Part shown: positions 27,179 through 36,037 of the stretch, in pieces
Layout of the letters: every line of letters begins with the position of its first letter
How positions within the stretch are numbered: position 1 is the stretch's first letter
Notes under the pieces: generated by a model
The model's input: only the letters and a program-made list of their open reading frames with translations
Database searches by the model: none
What the model was told of the DNA's origin: nothing
Translations under genes and position numbers: made by a program
Source of the DNA: Bacteroidaceae bacterium
GTDB lineage: Bacteria > Bacteroidota > Bacteroidia > Bacteroidales > Bacteroidaceae
NCBI GenBank assembly: GCA_024680695.1
Contig: JAILBW010000228.1
Location: 1 to 36,773, forward strand
Direction: 5' to 3'
Length of the DNA stretch: 36,773 nt

Positions 27179-28252
27179 CTATTTCTTTTCCTTAAGCAGT
27201 CCGTAGCCGCTGCCTTGGCTGGCGCGCCGTTGGTGTATCTGTTCCAGCTCGTCGAGGGTGCCGATGGGGGGCAGGTCGTGGGAGCGTGCGTCGTCGAGCA
27301 TCGCCCAAGCATATTCGCTGGCCTTTGCCGCATCGCGGAGTGTGGGCAGGACCGGGTTGCGCTGGCCGCTGAGAATCGACTCTCCCATGAGTCGGCAGAG
27401 TACGTCGATGCACTTGTCGCCGTAGGGCTTCTCGACCACCTCCGTCACGTTTACTCCATGCTTTTCGACCACTGCGGTCTTAAAGTCGTGGTGCATTCTC
27501 ACGAAGCCTTTCGTGCCGATAATCTCCATGTAAGAGTTGTGCGTCTGGTCCTTGGCCAGCTGGCCGTACACGAAGCCCTGTGTGATGTCGTACACGATGC
27601 CGTTCTCGAACGTACCGTGGCACTGGAGCCACCAGGGATCCTTGTAGCTCCACATTCGGACGCCTTGGGCATGGCCCGTCTTGTATTCCGAATCGGCAAA
27701 CCATCGGCAGATGTCCACGTAGTGCATGCCAGCGTCGTGGAACGAGGGACCTTCGAACTGCAGTCCTTCGCCAGGCGAGAGGCCAGGAGTCATGTGGCAG
27801 ATGCGGATGATGGCCGGATAGCCAATCTCGCCACTCTGTGCGAAGCGTTTCATCTCGTTGGTGTACCAAGCGTAGCGCAGGAAGAGGTTCACCGTCGAGA
27901 GCAGGGGGGTCTTTTCCGAGAGTTCCACCACCTTCCATTCGTCCTCGATGCGGAAAGCAAGGGGTTTCTCGCAGATGACATGCTTTCCGTGCTCGAATGC
28001 CTTGCGTATCTGGCGTGGTCGGCAGTCGGCCAGCGTGAAGAGTCCGACACACTGTACTTCGGGATCCTGGAATATGTCGTCTTCCTGTGTGGTGAAGATG
28101 GCTTCTGGGGCTATTTCGGCAGCTTCGGCAGCTCTCTCAGGGTGGATGTTGCACATGTATTTCACATGCCAATATTCACTCTTTGTCAGCTCTCGCAAGT
28201 GCTTCTTTCCCATTCTTCCAAGGCCGATGACGCCTATCGAGATTTTCTTCAT
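27179..28252 (-). CDS. Gfo/Idh/MocA family oxidoreductase (no signal peptide)
   Basis: KISIGVIGLGRMGKKHLREL, GKHVICEKPLAFRIED. Confidence 0.93.
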   Translation of the reverse strand: MKKISIGVIGLGRMGKKHLRELTKSEYWHVKYMCNIHPERAAEAAEIAPEAIFTTQEDDIFQDPEVQCVGLFTLADCRPRQIRKAFEHGKHVICEKPLAFRIEDEWKVVELSEKTPLLSTVNLFLRYAWYTNEMKRFAQSGEIGYPAIIRICHMTPGLSPGEGLQFEGPSFHDAGMHYVDICRWFADSEYKTGHAQGVRMWSYKDPWWLQCHGTFENGIVYDITQGFVYGQLAKDQTHNSYMEIIGTKGFVRMHHDFKTAVVEKHGVNVTEVVEKPYGDKCIDVLCRLMGESILSGQRNPVLPTLRDAAKASEYAWAMLDDARSHDLPPIGTLDELEQIHQRRASQGSGYGLLKEKK

Positions 28253-28436
28253 CTTCTGCTTCCTTTTTTAGCCAAATGCCTTTCGGAGGGGCGTAAAACC
28301 GCTCTTTGCCTTGTAAAGTTATAAATAAAGTGTGAAATACTGTGAACTATGAGCGATAGTTTAATTTTTTTTAACACATCTTTGCGTCTCCTTCTGCCTT
28401 TTGGCCGACTTTTGTTTCTTCTGGCCTATATAAAAG

Positions 28437-28480
28437 CATCTCTGCCTGCATCGGTGGGAGGTCCGTATGCAGGCAGAGGT
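28437..28480 (-). terminator. Candidate terminator hairpin of the downstream-ending TPR gene
   Basis: 12-bp perfect stem CTCTGCCTGCAT / ATGCAGGCAGAG; minus strand continues into CTTTTATAT. Confidence 0.55.
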
Positions 28481-28528
28481 GTGTGGGGAGTCTGCCTTAT
28501 ATTATATAATAAGGTAGGGGACTGCGGC

Positions 28529-29953
28529 TTATTTCTTTGCGGCGCGCGTCCAGAACTCCTCCTCGGCCTTCTGTCGTGCAATGTATTCCTCGTATTCCCT
28601 GCGAGCCTTGTCGTTGGCAGCCTGGTTGGCCTGTACACGCTGGATGTTCTCCTTCAGTCGGTTGGCAGTTCCGCTGACGGTGATGTCGGAGTCGGCAGCC
28701 TTGGTGCAGTATTCGATGGCGTCCTTGTACTGGCCGAGCTGTGTGTACACGTTGGCCTCCTTCAGATAGGCCTTGCCTGCAAGGTCGGCATTGTACTGGA
28801 TTGCGCGCTCGGCGTAGGTCAGTGCACCAGTGAAGCTCTTGCTCTTTATGAGGCTGTTGGAGATGTTCAGGCAGATGATGCCACGGTTGGCGTCGCTCGA
28901 TGAGAGTTCGAGTGCCTTTTCGTAGTATTCGAGCATCTTCTCAGCCTCTCCGTCGCGCTGTGCCTTCTGTGCCAGACCGATGGCGCTGGTGTAGGTGGGT
29001 TCGATGCTGTATGCTGCTTCGGCGTACTGGTAGTAGATGTCGGTATTGTCGCAGTCGTTCTGCGCCATGACGGTCAGTGCGCTGTTCAGCTTGTTCTTGT
29101 CGGCCTTGTAGTCCTCCAGTTTCTTGGTGTATATCTTCACGATTTGGGCGCTGTCGGCAGCTCCGCTCTCCGAGAAGGCCTGCTCGATGGCAGCCAGCGG
29201 GGCGTCGTATGTGGCCACCAGTTTCTTGGCTCTCTCCTCGTCGCCGGCTTCCTTGGCTTCCTTGGCGAGTTGGAGCATGCGTTCGCAGGCGTCCTTCGAG
29301 TCGAGGTAGTCCTGCAGATACTGCTCGCGCAGGGCGTTTGGCGCGCTCTTATACATGGCGTCGCTCACCAGGAAGAAGGTGTGCAGGAAGGTGCCGGTAA
29401 TCTCGCGTCCGCCCTGTTCGTTCACCATCTTGATGGCGTCGGAGAAGTTTGCGTATGCCTTGTTCAGGGTATATGCGCTGCCTTCCACCACGGGAGCCGT
29501 CCAGTTGTAGTACTCGGCTTTCACGGAGAGTACGTCGCCCAATGTCGAGGTGGTGTTGGCAAACGTGTTGATGACGTCGATGTTCTTCTGGCGTGCATCG
29601 AAGAGCGACATCATCTCGTTGAAGTACTTCAGTTTCTTCTCCTTGTCCTGCTCGTTCTTGATGAGGTTGTAGAACATGAACGGGCCTTGGGTGTAGATGC
29701 CGTTGATGGCGAAGGGTGCGTTCTTGATGAGCCACGAGAAGTTTTCGTATGCGCCTGCCCAGTCCTGGTTGGCGAGGCTCTGCTGGAAGAGTGAGACGTT
29801 GCTTCGCCCTATCTTGATGCTGTCCTCGTTATTGTTGTTGGAGTATCCGATTCTCTCCTCGAGCGTCTTGTCCTTGAAGCTGAGTTCCTGTGCGAATGTG
29901 CTGGCAGAGAGTGTCATGCACATGGCCGCGATGATGAATTTCTTGTTCTTCAT
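28529..29953 (-). CDS. Secreted tetratricopeptide repeat protein
   Basis: MKNKKFIIAAMCMTLSASTFAQ signal peptide; C-terminal TPR units (ALTYAERAIQYNADLAGKAYLKEANVYTQLGQYKDAIEYCTKAAD). Confidence 0.85.
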   Translation of the reverse strand: MKNKKFIIAAMCMTLSASTFAQELSFKDKTLEERIGYSNNNNEDSIKIGRSNVSLFQQSLANQDWAGAYENFSWLIKNAPFAINGIYTQGPFMFYNLIKNEQDKEKKLKYFNEMMSLFDARQKNIDVINTFANTTSTLGDVLSVKAEYYNWTAPVVEGSAYTLNKAYANFSDAIKMVNEQGGREITGTFLHTFFLVSDAMYKSAPNALREQYLQDYLDSKDACERMLQLAKEAKEAGDEERAKKLVATYDAPLAAIEQAFSESGAADSAQIVKIYTKKLEDYKADKNKLNSALTVMAQNDCDNTDIYYQYAEAAYSIEPTYTSAIGLAQKAQRDGEAEKMLEYYEKALELSSSDANRGIICLNISNSLIKSKSFTGALTYAERAIQYNADLAGKAYLKEANVYTQLGQYKDAIEYCTKAADSDITVSGTANRLKENIQRVQANQAANDKARREYEEYIARQKAEEEFWTRAAKK

Positions 29954-30001
29954 ATACTGTTCTTGTTTGTTATTACGTGTTGTTTTCTTCTAATTTGTTG
30001 G

Positions 30002-30009
30002 CAAAGGTA
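30002..30009 (-). promoter_or_regulatory. -7 box (TACCTTTG on minus strand)
   Basis: caaaggta on +, 49 nt upstream of start 29953. Confidence 0.5.
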
Positions 30010-30064
30010 CGCATTTTCTTTCGAATTGCAATGTAAAAAGGGGTTAAAACAACTATAAAAAAAG

Positions 30065-30259
30065 TTAATCATAGCTGTCGTGGTGCAGAATCTGTGGTTC
30101 GCCGAGCCTTTCGCGATACTCTTTGCAGATGCGTCGGGTGGCTGCCACTTGTTTCTCGTTGTTGAGGGAGCAGGTGGCGATTACTGGGTTTTCGAACCAT
30201 TGTTGGTAGGTGCCCCACTTGCAGTTGAGGCATTGTACGAATTCGCTATTCTCGGCCAT
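30065..30259 (-). CDS. Small Cys-containing protein (64 aa)
   Basis: CLNCKWG...IATCSLNNEK...RICKEY; C-x2-C plus two further Cys, possible metal binding. Confidence 0.65.
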   Translation of the reverse strand: MAENSEFVQCLNCKWGTYQQWFENPVIATCSLNNEKQVAATRRICKEYRERLGEPQILHHDSYD

Positions 30260-30298
30260 TTTCTTTTGCTTTTTGGGATTATTTCATGTCCGATTGTG

Positions 30299-30306
30299 CA
30301 AAGTTA
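30299..30306 (-). promoter_or_regulatory. -7 box (TAACTTTG on minus strand)
   Basis: caaagtta on +, 40 nt upstream of start 30259. Confidence 0.5.
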
Positions 30307-30352
30307 CGCAGAATTTTTCGTTCTTCATCGTTCCGTATTGAAATATTCTGTG

Positions 30353-30360
30353 TAATTTTG
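30353..30360 (+). promoter_or_regulatory. -7 box (TAATTTTG)
   Basis: TAnnTTTG immediately before ATG 30369. Confidence 0.45.
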
Positions 30361-30368
30361 CAGCCGCT

Positions 30369-31298
30369 ATGATTTGGAACATCATTTTTATCATCATCGG
30401 GTTGGCTGGTGTGCTATGGGGAGCCGACCGTTTTACGGACGGCGCTTGCGGCTTGGCTCGTCGTTGGAAGGTGAGCGAGCTGGTCATCGGCCTCACCATC
30501 GTGGCTTTGGGCACGAGTCTGCCCGAGTTTGTCGTGAGTTTCATCAGCTGCCTGCGCGGCAGTGGCGACATGAGCGTGGGCAACATCATCGGCAGCAATA
30601 CGTTCAACTCGCTTGTGATTGTAGGCGCGTCGTGCATGCTGCTTGTCATCCCCGTCGAGCGTGGGGTGCTCTGGCGCGACCTGCCATTCTGCATCCTCGT
30701 CACAGCAGCCTTCGTCCTGATGGTTCTCACGGGTGAAATCAACCGCTACAGCGCGGCCATCCTGTGCCTGCTCTTTGCCGTCTTCCTTACCTATAATATA
30801 TATATAGCCAAGCGGCAGCGAGGTGCAGCCTCTGAGGTGGTTGAGGAGCAGACGCCGCTGTGGAGGCTGCTGGGGCTCATCGTGCTCGGAATGGCTGTAT
30901 TGGTGGGCTGTGGCCAGCTGCTGGTGAACTCGGCGACCGACGTAGCGCGCGCTTTAGGCGTGAGCGAGAAAGTCATCGGCATCACTATCTTGGCAGCAGG
31001 TACGAGCCTGCCCGAACTGGCTACAAGCCTTGTGGCTGCTCGAAAGGGGAGCGACGGACTGGCGCTGGGCAATGTCATCGGCAGCAACGTCTTCAACATC
31101 GCCTTTGTGCTGGGCATCTGCAACATGGTGTCGCCCATGCAGATGACGGATGTCAATCTCGTCGATTTGCTGGCCGTACTGGGCAGCGTAGTGCTCCTGT
31201 GGCTTGTATGCCTCACAGGTCGTCGCCTGACGCGCTGGGAGGGTGTCCTGCTACTTCTCGCCTACGGAGCCTACCTTTTCTGGGTCCTTTTTCATTAA
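30369..31298 (+). CDS. Calcium/sodium antiporter (CaCA family, YrbG-like)
   Basis: Two inverted alpha repeats: GTSLPEFVVSF...GNIIGSNTFNSLVIVG and GTSLPELATSL...GNVIGSNVFNIAFVLG. Confidence 0.95.
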   Translation: MIWNIIFIIIGLAGVLWGADRFTDGACGLARRWKVSELVIGLTIVALGTSLPEFVVSFISCLRGSGDMSVGNIIGSNTFNSLVIVGASCMLLVIPVERGVLWRDLPFCILVTAAFVLMVLTGEINRYSAAILCLLFAVFLTYNIYIAKRQRGAASEVVEEQTPLWRLLGLIVLGMAVLVGCGQLLVNSATDVARALGVSEKVIGITILAAGTSLPELATSLVAARKGSDGLALGNVIGSNVFNIAFVLGICNMVSPMQMTDVNLVDLLAVLGSVVLLWLVCLTGRRLTRWEGVLLLLAYGAYLFWVLFH

Positions 31299-31694
31299 TA
31301 GTTCGGACGGGATCTTCACCAGTTTCTTCCCGTCGGAGCGTTTCACCACGTTGCGTCCCTCGAAGCGCAGCAGCCAGGTGGAGTCGCTTTGCTGCGTGAG
31401 TGTGATGCGCTGTGTCTCGCTGCCCAGGTCGTTGGATACGCGCAGAGTGGCCTGTCGGTCGCTCTTGATGTCGAACGAGGTGATGCTCCACACTCCGTAG
31501 ATGTTGCCTCCCAGATAGCCGTTCATGGGGCCGAACATCTCCATGCGTGGCACAGTGATGCTCTCCTCGTACAAGTCCATTTCCAGCGTAATCTTCTCTG
31601 CCTCGCAGTTCAGGCACATCTTCCACGGTCCCTGTGCTGCCACGCTTCCTGCTATGGCGAGCAGCGCCATCCACATCGTCTTTCTCTTCTTCAT
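31251..31694 (-). CDS. Small secreted hypothetical protein
   Basis: Signal peptide MKKRKTMWMALLAIAGSVAAQ (trimmed from track start 31736). 3' end overlaps the antiporter 3' end by 48 nt. Confidence 0.65.
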   Translation of the reverse strand: MKKRKTMWMALLAIAGSVAAQGPWKMCLNCEAEKITLEMDLYEESITVPRMEMFGPMNGYLGGNIYGVWSITSFDIKSDRQATLRVSNDLGSETQRITLTQQSDSTWLLRFEGRNVVKRSDGKKLVKIPSELLMKKDPEKVGSVGEK

Positions 31695-31723
31695 GTCGTT
31701 TCTCTGTGTGATGTTTCGTGGGA

Positions 31724-31731
31724 CAAAAGTA
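31724..31731 (-). promoter_or_regulatory. -7 box (TACTTTTG on minus strand)
   Basis: caaaagta on +, 29 nt upstream of 31694. Confidence 0.5.
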
Positions 31732-31896
31732 CGCAAAAACGTTTTGTTGGCAAAGGAAATAACATTTTTTTAGATTTCAAGGGTTCAAAGGTTCATGCTC
31801 CTCTTGATGACTTTGGCCTTGTTCCCGCAGCAGTCCATCGTGATTGACATAGAGAGCAGGGCGCAAAAAACGAAAAATCTCGCTCGAAATTTGCAA

Positions 31897-32141
31897 AACA
31901 GCCTACATGCCTACATAAAATCTCTTGAAACCCGCATGAATAAAGGGATTGCGACGAATCCAAGCCTACATAAAGCCTACATAAGCCTACATAAAACCTA
32001 CATTCGGACACCCTCCCAATTAATGTATGAAGTATGTAGGCATCATGTAGGCTTTATGTAGGCTTTATGTAGGCTTGAAATTTTGCAACTTTTTGTACTA
32101 CAGAAATTTACAGTCAAATTATGTAGGCATGTAGGCTGTTT
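31897..32141. repeat. Nested long inverted repeat built from 11-bp CCTACATAAAG units
   Basis: Outer arms AAACAGCCTACATGCCTACATAAAAT (31897-) and AATTATGTAGGCATGTAGGCTGTTT (to 32141). Inner arms CAAGCCTACATAAAGCCTACATAAGCCTACATAAAACCTACATT (31961-32004) and its near-reverse complement (32022-32077). Confidence 0.9.
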
Positions 32142-32197
32142 GGCCTTTTTCAAAATAAAATTGCAGCAAAACAGGCCTAACATTTCAGCGAAAACTT

Positions 32198-32300
32198 GCG
32201 CAAGTAAAGGCGATTACTACAGCAAGCAAGGGCGGTTGCGACAGCAAGCAAAGGCGGTTGCGACAACAAGCAGGAGACGATACAACAGCAAGTAAGGGAT
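32198..32300. repeat. 22-bp-period array, core CAGCAAGCAG variants, 5 units
   Basis: Units start at 32198 (gcgcaagtaa), 32220, 32242, 32264 and 32286. Confidence 0.9.
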
Positions 32301-32394
32301 GGAATCAGATGATTTGTTACCATCTATATTGATGCAGAACCGTTTTTTTTTGAGAAAATTGGCGAAAACCTATTACGTTTTTTGAAGAATTGTT

Positions 32395-32402
32395 TATCTT
32401 TG
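32395..32402 (+). promoter_or_regulatory. -7 box (TATCTTTG)
   Basis: TAnnTTTG upstream of the gene at 32549; implies a leader of about 140 nt. Confidence 0.5.
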
Positions 32403-32548
32403 CAGAGCATACAATGGAAAAAATGCAAATCACATAGTATATGTCCCCCTGACGTGTCGGCCGTGCGAGGTCTCTACAGACGATGGCAGCTTCAGACACT
32501 CAGCGGCAGTTTCAGGCACTTGGACAAATGATTTAATACATTCATATT

Positions 32549-35500
32549 ATGCAGAATTCGTTGCGATTTAGAGTGTTGCTCTCGCTGTTCCTTACTATAT
32601 GGGGAGGCATATTGACATCTGCGAATGCAGAAGACACGCAAATGGTTCTTTTCCATGAGACTTTTGGAGATAACCCAGGTTCGGTTCGTGAGTGGAATGA
32701 CTCTTACAGCGTGAAGTCTGGCGTCAGTGCTGTTTATGCTGGCGTTACTGGTTACACCATTTCGAATGCCAAGCAAGGGAAGAACACGACGGGCTCGACG
32801 CTGTCGGGTCTGAACCAAAGCAGTCAGGGGACTGACGCCTACATAATAATCGGTCCGTTGAATGTGGCCTCCTACAACTCGCTGACACTTACCTATCAGT
32901 GGAAGGCAGCATCCATAAAGGAGACGTATTCCACCTCCCTGTTCTATGCAACCAGTTCTGCTGGGACATACACCGAGGTGAGCGGCACAGGCACTGGAGC
33001 CACGACCTTCGTGGAGCGCAGCTACTCCTTGCCTGCTGAGGCACAGGTGAGTACGCTGTACTTGAAAATCGTGTTCAATACCTCGAATTCTCAGGCCATC
33101 ATCGACGAGGTGGAGCTGCGAGCAGGCACAGCAACGGCCACGTTCGAAGACCACAGATTTGCTGGTACGTTCAGCCTGTATTCTGGTGCGCTTACTGAGG
33201 GCGACTATGTGATTTGCTACAACGGCGGTGTCATGAACACTACGTTGGATAACGGCAGATTGCAGTATGAGGAAGTACAGCCGTCGAACGTCCTCATCAC
33301 CAATCCGAGTCAAGACATTGTCTGGCACATTACTCAGAGCGGAGACTACTGGACCATCTACAACGCCGCCGCTGGCAAGTACGCAGCAAGCACAGGCGCT
33401 GCAAATAAGGCTCAGCTACTGGCCAGTGATGCAGACGACAAGGCGCTGTGGAGTGTGACGGCTGGCTCGGCTGGCTCGGCAGCCTCGACGTACGATTTTA
33501 CAAACAAGCAAAACTCAGCCAACAGCGTCAATGCCACGCTGCGACGCAACGGCACGTACGGCTTTGCTTGCTATGCGACAGGTACAGGCAGCGCACTGAC
33601 CCTATACAGGTTGGCAGACGACACATCAGGCGATTTCGACTACTATCAGGCTGCCGATGGGAAGACGGGTGCAGCCCTGAAGACGGCAATGTGCGGCATC
33701 ATTTATGACCACACGGAACTGGGCTACGACAACCTTTGGGAGGCCTATCAGACCACCGACGTGCGAAGCGACGGCAAGATATGGGACATGTACTCCAACA
33801 TCACCAACTACGACCCCTACAGCGGCCCACACAACAATAGCTCAGAGGGCAGCGGCTTCAACCGCGAGCACTCCTTCCCCAAAAGCTGGTTTGGCGGCGT
33901 GATGCCCATGTACACCGACCTCCACCATTTGTATCCCGTCGATGGAAATATCAATACGCGACGCTCCAACTATCCGTATGGAGAGACCGACGGCGAGGCC
34001 TACAAATCGACCAACGACTTCAGCAAGCTTGGCACCTGCACCTATCCTGGCTACGAGGGCACTGTCTTCGAGCCGGCCGACGAGTACAAGGGCGACCTCG
34101 CGCGTACCTATTTCTATATGGTGACCTGCTACGAGGAGAAGCTGCCCGACTGGTTCGCGAACTATGCCTCTACGGAGGTGGTGTATGTCATCGACGGCTC
34201 CACCTATCCAGGCCTGCAGGCTTGGCAACTGGCGATGCTGATGAAGTGGGCGAAGAACGACCCTGTGAGCGAGAAGGAGACCAACCGCAACAACACAGTC
34301 TTTGCCAAGCAGGGCAATCGCAATCCCTTCATCGACTATCCGGGCTTGCAGGAATATATCTGGGGATCCTTGACTAACTCGGAGTTTAGCAACGACAACT
34401 ACCTGCAGCCCGTCTATATGAGTTTCAGTCAGGTTGAGACTATGGCTGCTGTTGGCGAAGATTTCGTGGAACCGACGCTGACAACCAATCCCGCAGGTCT
34501 GACCGTCACTTACAGCAGCAGCGATGAAACGGTGGCAATCGTAGATGCCGTCACTGGTGAGATGACTCTTGTAGATGATGGCACCGCTACCATCACCGCT
34601 ACGTTTGCCGGCAACGACAGCTACAACGTCGGCACGGCTTCGTATAGGCTGACCGTCGGCGAGCCTTCGTTGGTCTATGGGCAGAAACTGCTGTATGAGG
34701 GAATGAGCAAATATTCAGGAAACGCTGACGCAACGAATGCTATCACGAACCAATATGCAAACCTCGACTGCAAGACCTGGTCGACGCTCGAGAAGATATA
34801 TGCCGGAGGAGGCGGCTACGCAAACGACGGCTGCCTAAAGTTCGGCACAACCAGCGGCGCAGGCTCAATGACATCGGGTCCCATCGCACTGACGGGCAAA
34901 GCCACGCTGACATTCTATCTGAAGCAATATGGCAGCGATACTGGTGTCAGGCTGAACGTCGCTGTGACAGGTGCGACAGCCGACGCCACACAATTTACGC
35001 CAGCCAGCGACTGGACACCCTGCGTCGTCCATCTCACCAATGCGACGGGCGCTGTGACCATCACGCTGTCAACCAGTTCGAAACGTGCCTATGTGGACGA
35101 AATCACTTTAATCAGCAGCGGCCAGTTCGAGCTCGCCAATGGTGGCGATAATGTCGAGAACATCTCCGCTGCAGCTGCCAATACAGCCGCAGTCGGCTGC
35201 ACGTTCGACGTCACCCTGCAGGGCCGCACACTCTACAGGGACGGCGCGTGGAACACACTCACCCTGCCGTTCCCCCTCTCAGCCGAGCAGATTGCCTCCA
35301 GCCTGAGTGGCGCTGAAATCCGCACGCTCAGCAGCGCCTCGTTCGCCGATGGCACGATGACGCTGGAGTTCACGCCAGCGACGGGCTCCGAAGCCGTCAC
35401 CAGCATCGCAGCCGGCACTCCATACATCATCAGGTGGGACGGCGGAAACGACATTGTCAATCCGACATTCACTGACGTGACCATCAGCAGCGAGACGCAC

Positions 35501-35923
35501 CCAGTCATCATCGACGACATCATCACCTTTGCCGGCACCTACGCAGCACAGACGTTCGACGTGGAAAATCGCAGCCTCCTCTTCCTTGGCAGCGCGAACA
35601 CGCTCTACTACCCCCAGAGCGGCGCCACCATCGGAGCCCAGCGCGCCTACTTCCAGCTGGCCGACGGGCTTACAGCTGGCGACAATGACAGCGCCGTCAA
35701 GCACATCCTCCTGAACCTCAGCGACGACGAGACAGGCATCGAGATGGTTCAGTGGTCTATGGCCGATGGCCGATGGTCAATGGATAAAAATGTCAACGGT
35801 CAAGGTCCAACGGTCAATGGAAGGAATGGTCAATGGTACGACCTGAGTGGACGTAGGCTGGATGGCAGGCCGACCGTGAGGGGTGTGTACGTCGTGAATG
35901 GCCGCAAGGTAGTCGTGAAATAA
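32549..35923 (+). CDS. Secreted endonuclease I-family (His-Me finger) nuclease with Ig-like domain and T9SS-like C-terminal tail
   Basis: FNREHSFPKSWFGG...DLHHLYPVDGNINTRRSNYPYGE; PTLTTNPAGLTVTYSSSDETVAIVDAVTGEMTLVDDGTATITATFAG; ends WYDLSGRRLDGRPTVRGVYVVNGRKVVVK. Confidence 0.88.
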   Translation: MQNSLRFRVLLSLFLTIWGGILTSANAEDTQMVLFHETFGDNPGSVREWNDSYSVKSGVSAVYAGVTGYTISNAKQGKNTTGSTLSGLNQSSQGTDAYIIIGPLNVASYNSLTLTYQWKAASIKETYSTSLFYATSSAGTYTEVSGTGTGATTFVERSYSLPAEAQVSTLYLKIVFNTSNSQAIIDEVELRAGTATATFEDHRFAGTFSLYSGALTEGDYVICYNGGVMNTTLDNGRLQYEEVQPSNVLITNPSQDIVWHITQSGDYWTIYNAAAGKYAASTGAANKAQLLASDADDKALWSVTAGSAGSAASTYDFTNKQNSANSVNATLRRNGTYGFACYATGTGSALTLYRLADDTSGDFDYYQAADGKTGAALKTAMCGIIYDHTELGYDNLWEAYQTTDVRSDGKIWDMYSNITNYDPYSGPHNNSSEGSGFNREHSFPKSWFGGVMPMYTDLHHLYPVDGNINTRRSNYPYGETDGEAYKSTNDFSKLGTCTYPGYEGTVFEPADEYKGDLARTYFYMVTCYEEKLPDWFANYASTEVVYVIDGSTYPGLQAWQLAMLMKWAKNDPVSEKETNRNNTVFAKQGNRNPFIDYPGLQEYIWGSLTNSEFSNDNYLQPVYMSFSQVETMAAVGEDFVEPTLTTNPAGLTVTYSSSDETVAIVDAVTGEMTLVDDGTATITATFAGNDSYNVGTASYRLTVGEPSLVYGQKLLYEGMSKYSGNADATNAITNQYANLDCKTWSTLEKIYAGGGGYANDGCLKFGTTSGAGSMTSGPIALTGKATLTFYLKQYGSDTGVRLNVAVTGATADATQFTPASDWTPCVVHLTNATGAVTITLSTSSKRAYVDEITLISSGQFELANGGDNVENISAAAANTAAVGCTFDVTLQGRTLYRDGAWNTLTLPFPLSAEQIASSLSGAEIRTLSSASFADGTMTLEFTPATGSEAVTSIAAGTPYIIRWDGGNDIVNPTFTDVTISSETHPVIIDDIITFAGTYAAQTFDVENRSLLFLGSANTLYYPQSGATIGAQRAYFQLADGLTAGDNDSAVKHILLNLSDDETGIEMVQWSMADGRWSMDKNVNGQGPTVNGRNGQWYDLSGRRLDGRPTVRGVYVVNGRKVVVK

Positions 35924-36037
35924 TGAGTCTGGGAGTTGGAGAGTGACAGCATCAGATAAAGTTCTTCAGCTCCCGTTTTTTCTCATCCCCCCCATTTCGG
36001 ATTTAGGCAAAAGGAAGGAAAAGAAGTGCTCCTACTT

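Noticed and set aside
27170-28324. 384-aa plus-strand ORF
   Set aside because: Antisense shadow of the second Gfo/Idh/MocA gene, which has a clear Rossmann motif.
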